Assembly (NCBI GenBank): GCA_964617875.1
Contig: CAZUAI010000096.1
Coordinates: 1 to 19,814, forward strand
Direction of reading: 5' to 3'
Origin: CAZMVY01 sp964617875
Lineage (GTDB): Bacteria > Planctomycetota > Phycisphaerae > UBA1845 > PWPN01
Length of the DNA: 19,814 nt
Under the pieces are notes generated by a model. The model saw only the letters and a list, made by a program, of their open reading frames with translations. It searched no databases and was not told the origin of the DNA. The translations under genes and the position numbers were made by a program. Positions 16,697 to 19,814 of the stretch are shown here, one piece after another; the stretch's first letter is position 1, and each line of letters starts with the position of its first letter.

Positions 16697-17955
16697 CGGT
16701 CTAGCTCCGCCGCGATGATGTTCAGGCTGTTCAGGACCGGCGGGATATCGCTGATCTGGTGCCCGACAATCAACTGCGCGAAGCACTGGTAGTTCATGAA
16801 ACTCGGCGGCCGGCACCTCGCACGGTACGGCCGGTTCCCGCCGTCACTGACCAGATAGTACCCGAGTTCGCCGTTCGCCGTCTCGTTCGCGGCATAGGCC
16901 TCTCCGACCGGCGGCCGGAAGCCGCGGTTGGTCATGATCTGCTCGAAGTGGTGGATCAGCCCCTCGATCGAGAAATACACCTCCCGCTTGTCCGGGAGCG
17001 TGACCTTGTCATCCGGGCCGACGTCCACGGGCCCGGCCGGGACGTTGTCCACCAGTTGCTCGATGATCGCCAGCGACTGTCGCATTTCCTCCAGGCGCAC
17101 GAGGTACCGGCCGTACACATCGCCGAGGCGGGAAACCGCCACCTTGAACCGTACGCCGGACGAGCCGCGGCCGTCCCAGTTGTCGGCGTAGCAGAGGTAC
17201 GGCTCGTCCTTGCGGACGTCGCGCCGGACGCCGGACGCGCGGGCGACCGGGCCCGTCACGCCCCACTGAATCGCATCGGCGTCGCTGAGATAACCGATTC
17301 CCCGGGTCCTCTCGATGAAGATGCGGTTGCGGTTGAGCAGTGTTTCGACGTCGTCGAGGGCCTTGGGCAGCCGGCGGGCGAACGCCTTCACATGGGCGGG
17401 CCACTCGGGCGGCATGTCCATGCTGACGCCGCCCACGCGGGTGTAGCTCGTCGTGAAGCGCGCGCCGCAGATCTCCTCGAAGAGGTCGTAGATGTCCTCG
17501 CGCTCGTTGAACCCGAAGAGAAACGCCGTAAACCCGCCGAGGTCGAGGGCGGCGCAGCCGACGCAGAGCAGGTGGTCCTGAATGCGGGCGAGTTCGGCGA
17601 GAATCGTGCGGATGACCTTGCAGCGGGGCGTGATCTCGATGCCGAAGAGCTTTTCGCACGCCGCGTGCCAGGCGATGTTGTTGGCCATCGGGCTGACGTA
17701 GTTCATGCGGTCCGTGACGACGACGTACTGGTTGTAGTCGAGGTGTTCGCCGAGCTTTTCGAAGCCGCTGTGAAGGTAGCCCAGGTGCGGCGTGCAGGCC
17801 ACGATCGTCTCGCCGTCGAGTTCGAGAACCAGGCGGAAGGTCGTATGCGTCGCGGGGTGCTGCGGGCCGAAGTTCAGCGCCCAGCGGTCGCCGCCGGGAT
17901 CCTCCCGGGTGAGCGTCGTGAGCGGCGTCGAGATGGCCTGTCGTGTTCGCTGCAT
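16693..17955 (-). CDS. nuoD: NADH-quinone oxidoreductase subunit D
   Basis: NuoD is the 49-kDa-type subunit that forms the quinone pocket with NuoB and descends from the [NiFe]-hydrogenase large subunit. The 420-residue product has the quinone-site His region NFGPQHPATHTTFRL near residues 29-43, GYLHSGFEKLGEHLDYNQY, and the DRMNYVSPMANN segment. The C-terminus has the conserved RARCRPPSFMNYQC and the end segment AELDR. It is separate from NuoC, unlike the fused NuoCD of E. coli. The ATG at 17953-17955 lies 33 nt after nuoC. A 167-nt repeat-containing spacer follows before nuoE. Confidence 0.97.
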   Translation of the reverse strand: MQRTRQAISTPLTTLTREDPGGDRWALNFGPQHPATHTTFRLVLELDGETIVACTPHLGYLHSGFEKLGEHLDYNQYVVVTDRMNYVSPMANNIAWHAACEKLFGIEITPRCKVIRTILAELARIQDHLLCVGCAALDLGGFTAFLFGFNEREDIYDLFEEICGARFTTSYTRVGGVSMDMPPEWPAHVKAFARRLPKALDDVETLLNRNRIFIERTRGIGYLSDADAIQWGVTGPVARASGVRRDVRKDEPYLCYADNWDGRGSSGVRFKVAVSRLGDVYGRYLVRLEEMRQSLAIIEQLVDNVPAGPVDVGPDDKVTLPDKREVYFSIEGLIHHFEQIMTNRGFRPPVGEAYAANETANGELGYYLVSDGGNRPYRARCRPPSFMNYQCFAQLIVGHQISDIPPVLNSLNIIAAELDR

Positions 17956-17988
17956 TGCCGTCTTCCGCTTCCGCGCCGGGCCGCAGAC

Positions 17989-18519
17989 TCAGGCGCTCTC
18001 GCGCGTCACCACCTCGAAGTCCTCCCGCTCGCCCCGGCCGCGAAGCGGATAGTCTTTCCGCAGCGGGTGCGCCGCAAAGCCGTCCCACGTCAGGATGCGG
18101 CGGAGGTCCGGGTGCCCGGCGAACCGCACGCCGAACATGTCGTAGACCTCGCGTTCGGGCCATTCCGCGCCCTTCCACATCCGGCAGACCGACGGCACCT
18201 CGGGGTCGGGGTCGTTGACGAAGCACTTGACCCAGAGCCGGTGTCCGTGCGTGATCGAGAGCAGGGCGTAGGTCACGCCGTAGCGGTCCCGCGCCCCGGG
18301 GAACTGCAGGTAATCGACGCAGGTCAGGTCGCAGAGCTGCTCGAACAGCGTCGCGGGGTCGTCCCGCAGGAAGCGCATCACCTCCAGCAGCCGGTCCGAC
18401 GGCACGCGAACGCAGATCTGGTCTGACGGCCCCTTCGCATGGTGGACGAGCGGCGCGGGCGCGAAGTCGATGTCGGCAAACTCCGCCGCGAGAACCTTCG
18501 CGAGTTCGAGGCCGCTCAT
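17989..18519 (-). CDS. nuoC: NADH-quinone oxidoreductase subunit C
   Basis: NuoC is the 30-kDa-type subunit of the connecting module. The 176-residue product has the family signature WPEREVYDMFGVRFAGHPD followed by LRRILTWDGFAAHPLRKDYP, and upstream the CDLTCVDYLQFP and YALLSITHGHRLWVK strands. The ATG at 18519 was chosen because it overlaps the nuoB stop by ATGA and has GGAGG about 10 nt upstream; the frame is open further 5' but only as a shadow of nuoB. Confidence 0.96.
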   Translation of the reverse strand: MSGLELAKVLAAEFADIDFAPAPLVHHAKGPSDQICVRVPSDRLLEVMRFLRDDPATLFEQLCDLTCVDYLQFPGARDRYGVTYALLSITHGHRLWVKCFVNDPDPEVPSVCRMWKGAEWPEREVYDMFGVRFAGHPDLRRILTWDGFAAHPLRKDYPLRGRGEREDFEVVTRESA

Positions 18520-19127
18520 TTCGGGGGACCTCCGGCCGTGCCGACCGGGCAAGCGGGCTGCGGCGGGCGGATGCGAATGCCCAGCCCCCCGCCCCGTTCC
18601 GCACTGCTCTTCACGCCGTCCTGCTCGACGATTCGCTGAATGGCCATGACGCCTTCGAGGAGCGTCTCCGGCCGTGGCGGGCAGCCGGGGACATAGACAT
18701 CGACCGGCAGGAACTGATCGATGCCCTGCACAACCGCGTACGTGTCGAACACGCCGCCGCTGCTGGCGCAGGCCCCCATGCTGATGACCCATTTCGGTTC
18801 GCACATCTGCTGATACAGACGCTGCAGCACCGGCATCATCTTAATCGCCACACGGCCGGCGACAATCAGCAGGTCGCACTGGCGGGGGCTGAACCGCATC
18901 ACCTCGGCCCCGAAGCGGGCGATGTCGTAACGGCTGGCACCGGTGGCCATCAGTTCGATCCCGCAGCAGGCCGTCGCGAACGGCAGCGGCCAGAGCGAGT
19001 TCTTGCGGCTCCAGTTCACCGTGTTCCTGCGGATCAGGTCGAGCACGTGATCGAGCCGCGTGAGAAGCATGTCCTCGCGGCTCATCACGTGCGGGTCGTA
19101 CGTATGCTTCTGGCCGCCTAGTTCCAC
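18516..19127 (-). CDS. nuoB: NADH-quinone oxidoreductase subunit B
   Basis: NuoB carries the terminal [4Fe-4S] cluster N2 that reduces quinone. With the chosen start the 203-residue product has the ligands Cys54 and Cys55 (FATACCGIELM), Cys120 (SMGACASSGG) and Cys149 (VPGCPPRPE), with the same spacing as the E. coli protein. RFGAEVMRFSPRQCDLLIVA and PKWVISMGAC are family hallmarks. The start is uncertain: GTG at 19127 overlaps the nuoA stop by 10 nt and has a weak purine-rich site upstream, while ATG at 19085 (MSREDML) gives 189 residues without a visible binding site. The stop overlaps the nuoC start. Confidence 0.96.
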   Translation of the reverse strand: MELGGQKHTYDPHVMSREDMLLTRLDHVLDLIRRNTVNWSRKNSLWPLPFATACCGIELMATGASRYDIARFGAEVMRFSPRQCDLLIVAGRVAIKMMPVLQRLYQQMCEPKWVISMGACASSGGVFDTYAVVQGIDQFLPVDVYVPGCPPRPETLLEGVMAIQRIVEQDGVKSSAERGGGLGIRIRPPQPACPVGTAGGPPK

Positions 19128-19534
19128 CGGAAGACCCCTTTCCGCCAGGCGTAAACGTACCCGGTCAGCAGGATGCCGAGAAACACCGCCATCTCGGCGA
19201 GCAGGAAGCCCTTGCCGAATCCATCGGCGATCATCGCAACCGCGGTGGGGGGCGGATCCGTCTTCGCCGTATCGTGAAACAGCGGGGCCCACGGCCAGAG
19301 AAAGACAACCTCGACGTCAAACAGCAGGAAGAGCATGGCAACGAGGTAGAAGCGAACGTTGAACCGTCGCCGTGCGTTGCCGATGACCGGCATGCCAGAT
19401 TCGTACGTACCGTCCTTGACGGGGCCGCGACGCCGGGGGCCGAGCAGGTGCGTGAGCACCACCATGGAAAGTGCCATCCCGATTGCCACAAGGATCAGGA
19501 TCAGAACGGCTTGGTATCCAACGGTTTCATTCAC
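19118..19534 (-). CDS. nuoA: NADH-quinone oxidoreductase subunit A
   Basis: NuoA is a three-helix membrane subunit near the quinone site and the first gene of the operon. The 138-residue product has a first helix (VLILILVAIGMALSMVVL), the conserved loop YESGMPVIGNARRRFNVRFY, the second helix segment LFLLFDVEVVFLWPWA with its conserved Asp-Val-Glu, and a third helix (EMAVFLGILLTGYVYAW). The start is GTG at 19534, with GGAGG upstream; an ATG further 5' is in frame but would add an Arg-rich leader overlapping the candidate promoter region. Confidence 0.95.
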   Translation of the reverse strand: MNETVGYQAVLILILVAIGMALSMVVLTHLLGPRRRGPVKDGTYESGMPVIGNARRRFNVRFYLVAMLFLLFDVEVVFLWPWAPLFHDTAKTDPPPTAVAMIADGFGKGFLLAEMAVFLGILLTGYVYAWRKGVFRWN

Positions 19535-19598
19535 GACCCGTGCCTCCAGGCGCGAGGGACAGCCCATGCGCCGTTCGTCGCTTCTCCGCCGCCGGGCC

Positions 19599-19626
19599 AT
19601 TCTAGTCGGCGGACGACGCTAAGCAA
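19599..19626 (-). promoter_or_regulatory. Candidate promoter of the nuo operon
   Basis: On the minus strand TTGCTT (19621-19626, three of six matches) is followed after 16 nt by TAGAAT (19599-19604, five of six matches to TATAAT). Transcription would start about 55-60 nt before the nuoA GTG. It is the best sigma70-like pair seen upstream of the operon; unproven. Confidence 0.4.
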
Positions 19627-19814
19627 GGAATCGCCGGGGGTATGGCCGTCCCTGCGCGCGAGGAGGGGGTCACGAACCTTTCTTGCCCTGGGCGAAACGC
19701 GTCAGAGCGTCTACCTCCCGTGAACGCGGTGCTCTGCGTGTCCGGCAAAGGTTCCTGCGCCGAATGGCACTGCCGTCCCAAGTGGTTTAGTGCCGGGCGG
19801 TTACGTTTTCATGA
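19627..19814. other. Non-coding right edge upstream of nuo operon
   Basis: I see no supported gene, RNA or repeat in this 188-nt stretch. It is the upstream flank of the nuo operon and could hold regulator sites that I cannot name. Confidence 0.4.

Overview
This is a high-GC bacterial window dominated by one long minus-strand operon for respiratory complex I (NADH:quinone oxidoreductase). All fourteen nuo genes are present, unfused and in the canonical order A-B-C-D-E-F-G-H-(insert)-I-J-K-L-M-N, read from about 19.5 kb down to 3 kb. The gene style is compatible with a planctomycete-like bacterium (Phycisphaerae or a relative): GC-rich codons, several GTG/TTG starts, weak Shine-Dalgarno sites, a secreted GH10 xylanase and a PilZ protein. 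That taxonomic guess is an inference, not something the sequence proves.

Left edge to 1.8 kb, plus strand: the 3' part of a sensor histidine kinase cut by the window edge, a small PilZ-domain protein, and a short predicted lipoprotein. From 1.9 to 2.3 kb: a candidate promoter and rplU (ribosomal protein L21). A short convergent gap holds hairpins. From 2.4 to 2.9 kb, minus strand: a PtsN-like EIIA phosphocarrier lying 83 nt downstream of nuoN.

From 3.0 to 19.5 kb, minus strand: the nuo operon. NuoE, NuoF and NuoG form the NADH-oxidising arm, NuoB, NuoC, NuoD and NuoI the connecting iron-sulfur and quinone module, and NuoA, NuoH, NuoJ, NuoK, NuoL, NuoM and NuoN the proton-pumping membrane arm. 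Most junctions are ATGA overlaps or nearly zero gaps. A candidate sigma70-type promoter lies just upstream of nuoA.

The standout feature is a complete, secreted GH10 endo-xylanase gene between nuoH and nuoI. It overlaps nuoH by ATGA, and its own last codons contain the ribosome binding site of nuoI, so it behaves as a fully integrated operon member. The second unusual feature is a set of degenerate tandem repeats of period 7 (consensus about RACTCNN) and period 8 at gene borders within the operon. They abut the nuoG stop and the nuoE start exactly, overlap the nuoD stop, and encode the tail of NuoE. The two large spacers of the operon (nuoG-nuoH and nuoD-nuoE) are both 167 nt with the starts chosen here, and they share short sequence words. 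NuoM also carries a Pro/Ala-rich C-terminal tail of about 98 residues, NuoJ an N-terminal hydrophobic extension, and NuoG is compact.
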